Source of the DNA: an uncultured Collinsella sp.
GTDB taxonomy: Bacteria; Actinomycetota; Coriobacteriia; Coriobacteriales; Coriobacteriaceae
DNA length: 64,000 bases
Direction of reading: 5' to 3'
Assembly: GCA_958445065.1 (NCBI GenBank)
Contig: CAUCQW010000013.1
Span: 16,521 to 80,520, forward strand
The notes under the pieces are model-generated. The model had not been told where the DNA came from. It saw only the letters and a program-made list of their open reading frames with translations, and did not search any database. This document shows, piece by piece, positions 24,800-36,455 of the stretch (within the stretch, counting starts at the first letter, position 1; each line of letters begins with the position of its first letter). A program made the position numbers and the translations under genes.

Positions 24800-25588
24800 A
24801 TGAGTGAACCACGTCCCTATTACCTGGAAGAACGGCAGGAAGAAATACTCGACTTACTCAATGCGAACAGCACTGTTCGCATTGTTGACCTCAGCGAGCG
24901 CTTCGGTGTTTCGGAAGCGACCATTCGAAAGGATATGCGGGCTCTCGAAGGCAGAGGACTTCTCAGGCGAACCCATGGCGGCGCGATCTTACCGAACCCC
25001 AATTCTCGCGAACTTTCGTTTGAAGACGCTTCTTCGACGGCCCAAGACGAAAAACGCCGCATCGGTTACGCTGCGGCGAAAATGGTGCGCGACGGCGACA
25101 CGTTCTTTCTTCAATCGGGAACAACAACGGGCTGCATGCTACGCGCTCTCAAGGGCCGCAAGAATCTCACGGTTCTCACGAACGACCTATCTCACGCGAT
25201 ACTTGCCGAAGAATTGCTGGTGGACAGCGAGGTCATTCTCCTGGGCGGACAACTGAGATTTGGCTATCACTACACACAGGGCAACGAGACTATCCGGCTG
25301 CTTAACGAGTACTTTGTTCCCACTGCTTTCATGGGAACCAATACCTTCTCGTTTTCAAAAGGATTTATGGCGCATCGATTGGAGCAGGCGAACATGGTGA
25401 GCGCCATCGCGAACGCTGCCGACCGACGCATAACCCTCATGGACTCATCGAAAATCGGCGTCATCGGCTTGGTTCACGCCCTTGACCTCAATGAGATTAA
25501 CTGCCTGATCACCGACACCGGCGTCGATGCGGACACGAGGCAGCGACTTGCCGAGCTTGCCCCCAACTTGGAGATCATCTACGCCTAG
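24800..25588 (+). CDS. DeoR-family sugar-responsive repressor
   Basis: This 262-residue regulator has the DeoR layout. An N-terminal helix-turn-helix (ERQEEILDLLNANSTVRIVDLSERFGVSEATIRKDMRAL, about 10-48) ends in the signature RRTHGGA. A C-terminal sugar-phosphate sensor follows, with FLQSGTTTG, LTNDL, GGQLRFGY and DSSKIG. Members bind a phosphorylated sugar and release DNA. The start at 24800 has GGGAG 6 nt upstream. It is divergent from the aldolase-PTS operon and almost certainly controls it. Confidence 0.9.
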   Translation: MSEPRPYYLEERQEEILDLLNANSTVRIVDLSERFGVSEATIRKDMRALEGRGLLRRTHGGAILPNPNSRELSFEDASSTAQDEKRRIGYAAAKMVRDGDTFFLQSGTTTGCMLRALKGRKNLTVLTNDLSHAILAEELLVDSEVILLGGQLRFGYHYTQGNETIRLLNEYFVPTAFMGTNTFSFSKGFMAHRLEQANMVSAIANAADRRITLMDSSKIGVIGLVHALDLNEINCLITDTGVDADTRQRLAELAPNLEIIYA

Positions 25589-25616
25589 ACTGCCCGGCAC
25601 ATTCGACGCAGCATGA

Positions 25617-25651
25617 AAAAGGGGCGACGGGTAAATCCCGCCGCCCCTTTG
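25617..25651. terminator. Bidirectional terminator between deoR and clpB
   Basis: AAAGGGGCG and CGCCCCTTT flank a GC-rich inner hairpin (GCGGG-type), with A-runs on one side and T-rich sequence on the other. It sits between convergent genes. Confidence 0.8.
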
Positions 25652-25662
25652 CTTGAGCTCAG

Positions 25663-28287
<2,625 letters not shown>

Positions 28288-28377
28288 GGAATCACCTCTC
28301 TTGGGGCGGCCGCCCTACGGGGCGGCTTCACGTTGTTCGAGAAGTATTGTTGCCAGCTTTGCGCGATCTTATACACA

Positions 28378-28402
28378 AATCTAAGTCTCTATATATAAGA
28401 TT
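28378..28402 (-). promoter_or_regulatory. Chaperone element upstream of clpB
   Basis: Read on the minus strand the element is AATCTTATAT-n6-ACTTAGATT, with the outer AATCT/AGATT as an inverted repeat. The same sequence with a different 6-nt centre lies upstream of dnaK. It is a candidate HspR operator overlapping the promoter; TATAAG follows as a possible -10. The classical actinobacterial HAIR sequence is not seen here. Confidence 0.65.
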
Positions 28403-28465
28403 TTCTGAGTGACTGAAAGATAGGACTTGAGAGTGTCGGTCCGGCGCGACCGTGGAACCCAACTG

Positions 28466-28645
28466 TCTCAATCTGTAACATCTGGCAGCCCTTTTCGGTC
28501 CCAGGTGTTACAGATTGAGATGGAGCGCGGAGCCCCGCCCAAAAATCTCAATCTGTAACACCAGGCCCGCTTTTAACAGCCCAGCTGTTACAGATCGAGA
28601 CAAACGGAACCACCACAAAGGGGACAGGCACCTTTGTGTTGGTCC
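28466..28645. repeat. Alternating 15-nt repeat array A (two palindromic units)
   Basis: TCTCAATCTGTAACA occurs at 28466 and 28546, and its inverse TGTTACAGAT(T/C)GAGA at 28506 and 28586. Each 15-mer therefore starts 40 nt after the last, in alternating orientation, with 25-nt spacers. The array ends in ACCACCACAAAGG...CCTTTGTG. The rest of 28288-28768 shows no supported gene. Spacers match those of the second array at 31.0 kb. Confidence 0.8.
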
Positions 28646-28768
28646 ACATCAACATCGAGCTCGCTCCTAATATCCGTTATTCCTGCTCGTATTGAGGTTA
28701 AAATGAACTGTGATTAAAGCATATTCATTTCTCTCGTTCTTGATAGCTCTTCGTCTCAAGGAGCAGAT

Positions 28769-29437
28769 ATGAAGTCGTCTTATTCTACTGCTCGCAACGT
28801 CATTGCCATTCTCGCCATACCCATCGTGATGCTCTTTCTTATCGTCGTCACACCCTTTTCCCTGGGTATCGCCTCGCCCTTCGATTTGTGCGGGATGGTC
28901 GACGCCGGCTCGCGTGCCACCTCGCTCTCCTTTATCTGCCGCGGTGTGCTCTACGAAGTTGCAATTCCCACCGGGCTTTGGCGGTCAAAGCTGCCGCTGC
29001 TCGGTCAGGTCGACGGACGTTCTCCCTACTTCAACCTTGAACCTCAAGCGATGAACTATCTGATCGATGACCAACCCCTTGCCTCCATCACCCTCGCTTA
29101 CGACTATGCTCCAAACACCGATGAGCGTCACATGAACCAAGTCCTCGACAAACTGCTTGAACAGTGCGGGCTCACCGATGAGGTCGGCCGAACCGTCGAC
29201 AGCGACCAGAAATTAAAGCGAACAGAACTCCGCCGCATAGGAAAAATCAGAGAGCGAGGCAGAGCTGCCTACTGGCAGGCCTGGGCGATACGCGACAAAA
29301 GCGAATTTGGGCACAGCACCTATACGGTCACCGTCTTCACTAAAGATGGAATCAAGGACAATGTTGACGATTTCGCATCGTCCAAACTCGGCATCCCCAA
29401 AACGACCAAATCCGCCAGCCCGGACGAAATCCTGTAG
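28769..29437 (+). CDS. Small membrane-anchored protein of unknown function
   Basis: This 222-residue protein has one N-terminal hydrophobic helix (VIAILAIPIVMLFLIVVTPF, about 11-30) and then a mostly soluble, presumably external domain without recognised motifs. It contains two Cys (FDLCGM, FICRGV) that could form a disulphide. AAGGAGCAGAT gives a strong ribosome site. It lies inside an island bracketed by repeat arrays and ends at a terminator built from another repeat family. The protein at 31.5 kb has a similar size and anchor, but clear homology is not visible by eye. Confidence 0.6.
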   Translation: MKSSYSTARNVIAILAIPIVMLFLIVVTPFSLGIASPFDLCGMVDAGSRATSLSFICRGVLYEVAIPTGLWRSKLPLLGQVDGRSPYFNLEPQAMNYLIDDQPLASITLAYDYAPNTDERHMNQVLDKLLEQCGLTDEVGRTVDSDQKLKRTELRRIGKIRERGRAAYWQAWAIRDKSEFGHSTYTVTVFTKDGIKDNVDDFASSKLGIPKTTKSASPDEIL

Positions 29438-29491
29438 AGGTTTTCATTGAAATGTTGCTCAACCCGAACGGCGACATCGAGCTCGCTCCCC

Positions 29492-29528
29492 ACCACCACA
29501 AAGGTGCCCGTCCCCTTTGTGGTGGTTT
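29492..29528 (+). terminator. Terminator made of the ACCACCACAAAGG repeat
   Basis: ACCACCACAAAGG and CCTTTGTGGTGGT (29492-29504 and 29514-29526) form a perfect 13-bp stem followed by TTTTC. Related copies occur near 28610, 30975, 31245 and 32138. Confidence 0.8.
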
Positions 29529-29682
29529 TCGGCGATCATTTCCGCCCTACGATGCAAGAAGCCGCCGCAGGAACCATCCCTGCCGCGGCTTCTTTGGGTT
29601 GGCAGGGACCAATCGCCGGCGTTGAAGGCCGTTTTTAGTCTCTGACGTTGGCTTTTGGCCCCTTCAAGCTATCCGACAAATA

Positions 29683-30807
29683 TCAATATCTTGATAGGAT
29701 TTCATTCGAGCTCTTAAGCAGATATTCGCGCAGCAATGGAATCGAGAACCTCACCATGCCACGTGAGGGCGCATCGATAACCTGTGCCTTGATAAGTTGC
29801 CGTCGTGTCGCTGTCAGGCTCGCAGGGGGCAAGGAGAGCCCCGCTGCGATCTCTTTGGTCGGCACATTCCCCTCATGCTTGGCCATGGCAATGAGGTACT
29901 CAATCGCGCGAAGCGGCAAATCGGCAAGGGCAACGTCGAGCACGGAGCCCTCAAACTCCCCATACGCATCTTCAATGCCCTTCTGGGCATCCTCAAGTGA
30001 AATCGATGCATCGCGGTCGGCATGCCTGCGCGCATTCGCGAATACGCGATAGCCCACGAGTTGCACGAGATACGCATATCCCCTCGTAGCACAAGCCGTC
30101 ATTTCAAGCGCCTTGCCATCCAAGTGCAAACCGGCACCTTCCACGGTTGAAGCCATCGAATCCGAAACATCCGACAGCGGAATCGAGGCGAGCTCCTCAG
30201 CCTTAGCTCGTTGTAGAAATGTAAGGGCACGGCCGTTGATGAGGTCCATTACGCCCATGGTCAAGCCAGCAAATACAAACGCGATATTCTTGCGTTCGCG
30301 GATAAGGTGCTGCACGGCCGCTGCAACGAGCCGCACGTCATCAGCATCCGCATCCTGTATTTCATCGACCGTCACCAGCAGACCGGCACCATGTTGCGTT
30401 TCCCGCGACGCCACGCTCGTCAAGACGCCCCGCAACGTCTCAAGCCCGGTCAAGGACTTAGATACGCCCGCTTTCACCACACCAAGACTTGCTTCTAAAT
30501 GAAGCTCGGTATTGTCCGAGGTGCGTGCGAGCTCATGTTGGATGGCGTCGACGATACTGCCCGCCGCAGTCACGTCAACCACGCGCCAACCATACGACTT
30601 CGCAATATCGCCGAGCTCTGTCAACAGCGCCGTCTTGCCCGACCCGCGCGGGCCGGTAATGCGCATGAGCCTTCCGGGGGCGCCCACGCCTTCTTCGATG
30701 CCGTCCCTAAAATCATCAATAACCCGCTCGCGTCCGATAAGGACCGGAGGTTCAGCGCCAGCGGTCGGCTTAAACGGGTTGATTATCGTGCGCTTCAATG
30801 TCCCCAC
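29683..30807 (-). CDS. AAA+ ATPase with C-terminal winged-helix domain
   Basis: This 374-residue protein has an Orc/Cdc6- or AAA_16-like ATPase domain. LIGRERVIDDFRDGI precedes Walker A GPRGSGKT (about 51-58), and LVTVDEIQDAD is Walker B. The C-terminal part (about 290-374) looks like a winged helix (NVPTKEIAAGLSLPPASLTATRRQLI). Such proteins act on DNA or as signalling ATPases, and many belong to accessory or defence loci; no specific role can be assigned. The start is a GTG with a nearby AGGAAG; a TTG four codons later is also possible. It is the only large gene in the repeat-bracketed island. Confidence 0.75.
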   Translation of the reverse strand: MGTLKRTIINPFKPTAGAEPPVLIGRERVIDDFRDGIEEGVGAPGRLMRITGPRGSGKTALLTELGDIAKSYGWRVVDVTAAGSIVDAIQHELARTSDNTELHLEASLGVVKAGVSKSLTGLETLRGVLTSVASRETQHGAGLLVTVDEIQDADADDVRLVAAAVQHLIRERKNIAFVFAGLTMGVMDLINGRALTFLQRAKAEELASIPLSDVSDSMASTVEGAGLHLDGKALEMTACATRGYAYLVQLVGYRVFANARRHADRDASISLEDAQKGIEDAYGEFEGSVLDVALADLPLRAIEYLIAMAKHEGNVPTKEIAAGLSLPPASLTATRRQLIKAQVIDAPSRGMVRFSIPLLREYLLKSSNEILSRY

Positions 30808-30831
30808 CTTCCTACTGTCGTCGTTATCGTG

Positions 30832-30887
30832 ATTATAGTATCAATAGTGCAAATAGTGAAAGTAGTGAGAATAGTTCAACTATTTAA
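30832..30887 (-). promoter_or_regulatory. Promoter of the ATPase gene with five to six 9-bp tandem repeats
   Basis: Read on the plus strand, units like AATAGTGAA repeat with an exact 9-nt period from 30834 to 30887. On the minus strand one unit supplies a -35 (TTCACT) placed 17 bp before a consensus TATAAT (30832-30837). The repeats therefore cover the promoter and may bind a multimeric regulator, perhaps the ATPase itself. Confidence 0.6.
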
Positions 30888-30971
30888 TCATGCGGCCGTT
30901 TCCCGCCGCTAACAACTAAAGGTGCCAACAGTCCGCGTTGGACTCTAACAGGAAAACATTTGGCCCCTCAA

Positions 30972-31282
30972 AAACCACCGCAAGGGGCCTTTGTGGTGGT
31001 TTTCGCTCCAACACACCCCGCTGTCTCAACCTGTAACATCCGGCGGCCCTTTTCGGTCCCAGGTGTTACAGATTTAGATGAAGCGATCGACGGCAACCGT
31101 TTGTCTCAATCTGTAACAACTACTCGGCAAATTGGGGTCCAGATGTTACAGATCGAGATTAACCGCGGAGCCCCGTCCGAAAATCTCAACCTGTAACACC
31201 AAACCCGCTTTTTGCAGCCCAGCTGTTACAGATTGAGACCAATGAAACCACCACAAAGGCGCCTGCCCCCTTTATGGTGGTC
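30972..31282. repeat. Alternating 15-nt repeat array B (three palindromic units)
   Basis: TCTCAA(T/C)CTGTAACA occurs at 31024, 31103 and 31183, and the inverse at 31064, 31144 and 31223, giving the same 40-nt alternating rhythm as array A. Spacers such as CCCTTTTCGGTCCCAGG and CGCGGAGCCCCG are shared in order with array A. Array B has one additional 80-nt unit. Copies of the ACCACC...GGTGGT hairpin lie at about 30975 and 31245. No gene is supported in 30888-31467. Confidence 0.8.
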
Positions 31283-31467
31283 CAGAGAAGAATCAGCCCC
31301 AATTACAAGAGGCGGCATCAAGCCCAGCCTACGTTTGGCGACCCCAAATCGAAGTCCAATGGGGCCTTTCAGCCCCCTCATTCCGGGCGGTCGCTTGCTT
31401 TTGAATATTGTCGTAAGATGGTATCATTTATCTTAATGATTGCATACTGTTTGCGAGGTGCCCCACC

Positions 31468-32115
31468 GTGAAACGCTCCACCTATATCGGCCTACTCGTC
31501 TTAGCGTTTGCGATTACCGCAGTCGGCGTGGGCATTATCTATCTCGCATTTCTCCCCGCCTCTGCAACGCAGGCGGTGATTGAGACCGTAAGCTATCCCA
31601 TCGAAATCCTCACCGATATCGTCAAACCCGATTCGATCACCGTCGATTTTGACGGTACGCCCGCAGCGCTTGGGGTCAGCAACTATCCCCGTATCGAACT
31701 TGGGGCCAAGCGCTATACCAAAGATGAGCAGCTTATCGGTAAGGCAGCCAAGCTGCTCAAAGGCAAGACGTTTAAGCGGTGGTACGGCGCCGTAATATAT
31801 CGAGCCAAGAACAGCCAAATGAATGGCGGGTATTATTCGACCCTTGAACTCGATGCGGCAAACGGGAGCAGACTGTGCAACGTCTCATACGACCCCGGCT
31901 ATGTGGACAATGAAGGGCCGGGGGTCTATATCTCGGATGGCGACGTAATCTACGTCATGGAGGGCGACCAGACGGCAGTCGTCAGTTTTATGGATCAGTG
32001 TACCGAAGATGCCTACGAACAAACCTGCGAGCCCGATCCGCAGACAGCGCGCAACAGTGGCTCGGCACGCACTTGGCTATTTGACGACGAAATAACCTGG
32101 ACCCCATCGAAATAA
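31468..32115 (+). CDS. Small membrane-anchored protein of unknown function
   Basis: This 215-residue protein starts at GTG (GAGGTG upstream) with an N-terminal hydrophobic anchor (YIGLLVLAFAITAVGVGIIYLAFLP). The remaining external-looking domain has acidic patches, many Tyr and three Cys, and no motif I recognise. It follows repeat array B and ends before a long inverted repeat. Size and layout recall the protein at 28.8 kb, and both may be products of the same accessory island. Confidence 0.6.
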   Translation: MKRSTYIGLLVLAFAITAVGVGIIYLAFLPASATQAVIETVSYPIEILTDIVKPDSITVDFDGTPAALGVSNYPRIELGAKRYTKDEQLIGKAAKLLKGKTFKRWYGAVIYRAKNSQMNGGYYSTLELDAANGSRLCNVSYDPGYVDNEGPGVYISDGDVIYVMEGDQTAVVSFMDQCTEDAYEQTCEPDPQTARNSGSARTWLFDDEITWTPSK

Positions 32116-32240
32116 GGACCCGTCGGGCAGGCATCTTTGTGGTGGTTTTCGACAAAAAGAAGCCGCCCCATTAACAGAGGCGGCATCAAGCAAGTCTATT
32201 TACTAGCGTCCCTCAAGACCCAACGAGAACGTCGCGGTAG

Positions 32241-32310
32241 CCCCGACCACACCTTTCCCTCGGGCGACCCTCGCGAAGCGCGTGAGCACGAGGGAAAGGT
32301 GTGGCCGGGG
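32241..32310. repeat. 22-bp near-perfect inverted repeat between convergent genes
   Basis: Arms 32241-32262 and 32289-32310 match at 21 of 22 positions (CCCCGACCACACCTTTCCCT and following). It lies 12 nt after the hydratase stop and may terminate transcription from both sides, although there is no T-run. Confidence 0.6.
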
Positions 32311-32322
32311 CGTACAGCAGCG

Positions 32323-34623
32323 TTACTCGGCAGCGGTCTTGAACTTGTTGTAGTTGATCAGGCAGCCGGCCTTAACGATGGCACGCTCCTCCGCCGTCAT
32401 ATCGGCAATGTAGAGCTCAATCTGCTCGACCGCACCGTCGACGCGCACCACGTAGGCGGCGATGTTCTTGAGGTCGCCATCGAGCGCGGCACGGATACCC
32501 GGCACAAAGACGTAGTCGCCCACCTCAAAGTTGGGCTCCGTCTCCATCTGGAAGGGCACCATGCCCCAGTTCATCACGTTGGAGCGATAGCGCTTGGTGG
32601 CGTACTCGTGAACGATGTTGGCTAGGCCGCCGATCACGCGCTGGCAGCTCGCGGCCTGCTCGCGAGCGGAACCGTCACCGGGCTTCTTGGCATAGAGCAC
32701 GGAGCCGTATTCTGTCGCCTTGGCATCGGCCGCGACGCCCGCGCCCGCCAGTGCCTCAAACACGCCGGCAAGCTCGGCATCGAGCGCCGCCAGGTCGCCC
32801 GCGGACTCGCCGGCAACGCGGCGCTTCTCCACGGCGTCGACCTCCTTGGAACGGCCCACGTAGGCCGGGTCGCGGCGGCTGAGCGTAAACTCGGCCAGGC
32901 CCAGCGGATTGGAGCGGAAGGAGCTCGTCTCGCCCGAGGGAATGAGCTCGTCGGTCGTGGTGACCGGGTCCATGATCTTGGAACACACCTTGAGCAGGAT
33001 GTCGTCGCCGAGCGGCTCCATCGCGGGCCACGGCTTGATGTTGGGACCCTCGACCAGCTCGTCGGCAGGCTCCGCCTTGCCAAAGCCCCAGTACACGCGC
33101 TTCTTGTACGGCGCGTCGTCGAAGGTGTACTCGCAAGCCTCGTCCCAGGTGTCCTCGGGCAGGTCGGTCGCCGGCGTCAGGATGCCGCCGTTGGCAGCCG
33201 TCGCCGCAATGGAACGGGCGTCCATCAGAGCCACGGCGCTCAGCTGGCCATTGCCCGGCTTGGAGCCCTCGCGGTTGGGGAAGTTGCGCGTGGTGTGACG
33301 GATCGAAAGGCCGTTGTTGGCGGGCGTGTCGCCGGCGCCGAAGCACGGGCCGCAGAATGCCGTGCGCACGATTGCGCCGGCCTCCATGAGGTCGTAGATG
33401 TAGCCGCGGCGTGTAAGTTCGAGCGCCACGGGCTGGCTCGTGGGATAGACCGACAGCGAGAACTCGCCGCAGCCGGTATTGGCGCCCTTGAGCACGCGGG
33501 CAGCCTGGACCACGGAGTCATAGTTGCCGCCCGAGCAGCCGGCGATAACGCCCTGCTGCACGTGCAGCTTGCCGTCGACGATCTTGTCGAGCAGGCTAAA
33601 GTGCGTCTTGCCCTCGCCGATCTTGGCGGCCTCGAGCTCCACCTCGTGCAGGATGTCCTCGAGGTTCTCGTTGAGCTCGTCGATCTCAAAGCCGTTGGAA
33701 GGATGGAACGGCAGTGCGATCATGGGCTTGATGCTCGACAGGTCGACCTCGACGCAACCGTCGTAGTAGGCGACATCGGCGGGCTTGAGCTCGCGATAGT
33801 CGTCGCCGCGGCCGTGCATGGTCAAAAACGCGTGCGTGTCCTCGTCGGTGGCCCAGATGCTCGACAGGCAGGTGGTCTCGGTGGTCATGACGTCAACGCC
33901 GTTGCGGTAGTCGGTCGTCATGCTCGCGATGCCCGGGCCCACAAACTCCATGACATTGTTCTTGACGTAGCCCTTGGCAAAGACGGCGCGAATGATGGCG
34001 AGCGCCACGTCGTGCGGGCCGACGCCGGGGCGCGGGGCGCCCGTGAGGTAGATGGCCACGACGCCGGGATAGGCGACATCGTAGGTGTCGCGCAGCAGCT
34101 GCTTTGCCAACTCGCCGCCGCCCTCGCCCACGGCTATGGTACCCAGGGCACCATAGCGGGTGTGCGAGTCGGAACCCAGGATCATCTTGCCGCAACCGGC
34201 GAAGTTCTCGCGCATAAAGGAGTGGATGACGGCGATGTGCGGCGGAACGAAGATGCCGCCGTACTTCTTGGCTGCGGAAAGGCCAAAGACGTGGTCGTCC
34301 TCATTGATGGTGCCGCCCACGGCGCACAGCGAGTTATGGCAGTTGGTGAGCACGTAAGGCAGCGGGAACTGCTCCATGCCCGAAGCGCGCGCCGTCTGGA
34401 TGATGCCGACAAAGGTGATGTCGTGGCTCGCCATGGCATCGAAGCGAATCTTGAGTGCCTCGGGGTCGCCCGACGTATTGTGTGCCTGGAGGATCGAATA
34501 CGCGATGGTGCCGCGCTTGGCATCCTCGGGTGTCTGCGTAATACCGCGCTCGGCAGCCTCGGCCGCAGGCACAACCTCGCTGCCGCCGCGCAGGTAGATG
34601 CCGTCCTCGTACAGCTTGACCAT
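32323..34623 (-). CDS. Aconitase-family hydratase (YbhJ-like)
   Basis: This protein of about 766 residues has the aconitase superfamily fold. Visible motifs include [62 protein letters not shown] and MNWGMVPF. Cys residues in the GCSGG and CGPC motifs would bind a 4Fe-4S cluster. It resembles E. coli YbhJ, a putative hydratase, rather than canonical AcnA or AcnB; the substrate is unknown. The Met at 34623 is chosen for GGGAG 5 nt upstream and a length like YbhJ; the frame stays open to a GTG at 34725 without a ribosome site. It is separated from hspR by a palindrome and reads in the same direction. Confidence 0.8.
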   Translation of the reverse strand: MVKLYEDGIYLRGGSEVVPAAEAAERGITQTPEDAKRGTIAYSILQAHNTSGDPEALKIRFDAMASHDITFVGIIQTARASGMEQFPLPYVLTNCHNSLCAVGGTINEDDHVFGLSAAKKYGGIFVPPHIAVIHSFMRENFAGCGKMILGSDSHTRYGALGTIAVGEGGGELAKQLLRDTYDVAYPGVVAIYLTGAPRPGVGPHDVALAIIRAVFAKGYVKNNVMEFVGPGIASMTTDYRNGVDVMTTETTCLSSIWATDEDTHAFLTMHGRGDDYRELKPADVAYYDGCVEVDLSSIKPMIALPFHPSNGFEIDELNENLEDILHEVELEAAKIGEGKTHFSLLDKIVDGKLHVQQGVIAGCSGGNYDSVVQAARVLKGANTGCGEFSLSVYPTSQPVALELTRRGYIYDLMEAGAIVRTAFCGPCFGAGDTPANNGLSIRHTTRNFPNREGSKPGNGQLSAVALMDARSIAATAANGGILTPATDLPEDTWDEACEYTFDDAPYKKRVYWGFGKAEPADELVEGPNIKPWPAMEPLGDDILLKVCSKIMDPVTTTDELIPSGETSSFRSNPLGLAEFTLSRRDPAYVGRSKEVDAVEKRRVAGESAGDLAALDAELAGVFEALAGAGVAADAKATEYGSVLYAKKPGDGSAREQAASCQRVIGGLANIVHEYATKRYRSNVMNWGMVPFQMETEPNFEVGDYVFVPGIRAALDGDLKNIAAYVVRVDGAVEQIELYIADMTAEERAIVKAGCLINYNKFKTAAE

Positions 34624-34789
34624 ACTGTCTCCCACTCTGCCCAAAAGATTTGGGCGCATAGCATACATTCGTTCAATATCGTGCCATAGAACGGTTGCGA
34701 GTGGGTTACGAATCTCTGCGTTCACTTTATCTCAGTAAAGCAGAGGACGAGTTAGGTCCTGGGGAGGCAGACTTAGACGCTCAAATGAC

Positions 34790-34853
34790 GAGAGTGGATA
34801 ATCTCCCACTTTGAGCCTGCAAACAGGCAAAAAACGGGAGATTATCCACTCTC
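34790..34853. repeat. 18-bp perfect inverted repeat with inner hairpin
   Basis: GAGAGTGGATAATCTCCC (34790-34807) and its exact complement (34836-34853) flank a loop holding GCCTG-CAAA-CAGGC (34815-34828). It lies between hspR and the hydratase and may end the chaperone operon. Confidence 0.7.
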
Positions 34854-34893
34854 ATTCTGCAGGTACTCATTTAAGTCTGTCCCCAATGAGTGC

Positions 34894-35310
34894 CTACAGG
34901 TCGCCGCCCGTGCCCAGCAGTTTGCGCATGACTTGCTCGGGGTTGACCGAGCCGTCGCGCGGGGCCAGGGCGGTGATCTTCTTCTGCATCTTATACTCGT
35001 GCAGCTCGTCCTCGAGCTGGCGCACGCGGGCGCGGAGCTTTTCGTTCTCGCGCTCGCGCTCCTCGGCACGCTCCTTCATATCGAGGATGCGCACCACGCC
35101 GGCAAGGTTGATGCCCTCGTCAGTCAGCTGGTTGATGAGCTCCAGGCGCTCGATATCGGCACGCGAATACAGACGCGTGTTGCCGCCCGAGCGCTGGGGG
35201 TTCACCAAGCCCTTGGACTCGTAGACGCGCAGAGTCTGCGGGTGCATGCCGGTCAGCTCGGCCGCCACGCTGATCATGTACAGCGGTTTGTTCCTATTGT
35301 CCTCGGCCAT
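34894..35310 (-). CDS. hspR: HspR, MerR-type heat-shock repressor
   Basis: This 138-residue protein has a MerR winged helix (YMISVAAELTGMHPQTLRVYESKGLVNPQRSGGNTRLYSRADIERL, about 11-55) and then a coiled coil rich in Glu and Arg (about 80-110). HspR in actinobacteria represses dnaK and clpB and needs DnaK as co-repressor. AAAGGGG precedes the start. It is the fourth gene of dnaK-grpE-dnaJ-hspR, giving a feedback loop. The shared element upstream of dnaK and clpB is its likely target. Confidence 0.93.
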   Translation of the reverse strand: MAEDNRNKPLYMISVAAELTGMHPQTLRVYESKGLVNPQRSGGNTRLYSRADIERLELINQLTDEGINLAGVVRILDMKERAEERERENEKLRARVRQLEDELHEYKMQKKITALAPRDGSVNPEQVMRKLLGTGGDL

Positions 35311-35382
35311 GCTACCTGACCCCTTTCCGTCTCGTTATCGTCCATCATAAGCCCGCGGGCGTGGGCGTGCGCCGCGACCGCC

Positions 35383-36348
35383 CTAGTACGTCGCCTTGTA
35401 ACGATTGACCTTCTCGCGATAGTCGCGCGTGTCGGCCTCGCGCAGCTTGGTCATGGCATCGCGTTCATCGTCGGACAGGTTCGTGGGAACCTGCACCTTG
35501 ATCTCGACGAGCAGCGCGCCCGTGCGGCCACGGTGCTTAACATCGGGCGCGCCCATCTCCTTAAAGCGGAACTTCTTGCCCGTCTGGGTGCCCGCCGGCA
35601 CCTTCAGACGAACCGTCGCGCCGCCGGGTGTGGGCACATCCACCGTGCAGCCGAGCGCCGCCTCGTAAACCGAGATCGGTACCTCCATGGTCACATCGGC
35701 ACCCTTGCGCTTAAACAGCGGGTGCTCCTCCACATGCGTGGTCACGACCAGGTCGCCGCGCTCGCCACCCGCAACGCCATACTCGCCGCGACGCTTGTAG
35801 CGTAGTTTGCCGCCGTCGACCGCACCTGCGGGAACCGAGACCGTAATGGTTTGCTGCTCGCCCGTCGAGGGAATGCGATAGGTGACCTTGTGCGTCACGC
35901 CGCGAAACGCGTCCTCGGCCGTCACGTCGACAGTCAGCGACAGGTCGCCGCCCTTGCGAGCACGGCTGCGACCCGCACCGGCACCGGCATTACCCGCAGC
36001 CCCGGCAAAGCCCGAGCCCCAATCGCTGCCCCAAGCGCCGTTGCCGCTAAAGATGCTGTCGAAGATATCGCCCCAGCCGCTGGCGCCCGCGCCGGCACCG
36101 TAGCCGCCGCCATACGCGCCGCCCGCGCCCGGCATGCCGCCGAACATGAGCATCTGGTCGTACTCTTTGCGCTTCTTCTCGTCCGAAAGCGTCTCGTAAG
36201 CCTCGCTAATCTCCTTGAACTTGGCCTCGTCGCCGCCGGCATCGGGGTGGTATTTTTGCGCGAGCTTGCGAAACGCGCTCTTGATCTCTTTGTCGGAGGC
36301 GCTCTTGGATACGCCCAGGATGTCATAGAAGGTCTTGCCTGCAGCCAT
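35383..36348 (-). CDS. dnaJ: DnaJ co-chaperone (zinc-finger-less, class B)
   Basis: This 321-residue protein has a J domain ([18 protein letters not shown] ... YHPDAGG) with the HPD motif that stimulates DnaK ATPase. A long Gly/Ala-rich linker (about 70-140) and the C-terminal substrate-binding domain follow, with [17 protein letters not shown] and [22 protein letters not shown]. The CxxCxGxG zinc repeats of classical DnaJ are absent, so it is a class B, CbpA-like member. GGAGAGGAGC precedes the start. It follows grpE after a strong hairpin, so it may be made at lower level. Confidence 0.93.
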   Translation of the reverse strand: MAAGKTFYDILGVSKSASDKEIKSAFRKLAQKYHPDAGGDEAKFKEISEAYETLSDEKKRKEYDQMLMFGGMPGAGGAYGGGYGAGAGASGWGDIFDSIFSGNGAWGSDWGSGFAGAAGNAGAGAGRSRARKGGDLSLTVDVTAEDAFRGVTHKVTYRIPSTGEQQTITVSVPAGAVDGGKLRYKRRGEYGVAGGERGDLVVTTHVEEHPLFKRKGADVTMEVPISVYEAALGCTVDVPTPGGATVRLKVPAGTQTGKKFRFKEMGAPDVKHRGRTGALLVEIKVQVPTNLSDDERDAMTKLREADTRDYREKVNRYKATY

Positions 36349-36420
36349 CGTAGCTCCTCTCCTGTTTCATCCACCGCTCAACGGGCGGCGGCTCATACTG
36401 TCATATGGCACTAGGCCAGA

Positions 36421-36450
36421 AAGGGCCCCGGGTGTTGCCCCGGGGCCCTT
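36421..36450 (-). terminator. Hairpin between grpE and dnaJ
   Basis: AAGGGCCCCGGG (36421-36432) pairs exactly with CCCGGGGCCCTT (36439-36450). On the minus strand TTTCT follows, so it is probably a partial terminator that lowers dnaJ-hspR relative to dnaK-grpE. Confidence 0.7.
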
Positions 36451-36455
36451 CTCAA

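Noticed and set aside
28400..28440. Classical HAIR operator (CTTGAGT-n7-ACTCAAG) upstream of clpB
   Set aside because: Only a lone CTTGAG is present; the second half is absent.
28466..31237. Regular 15-nt repeats with 25-nt spacers as a CRISPR array
   Set aside because: Repeats alternate in orientation, are shorter than CRISPR repeats, the spacers are shared between arrays, and no cas gene is nearby.
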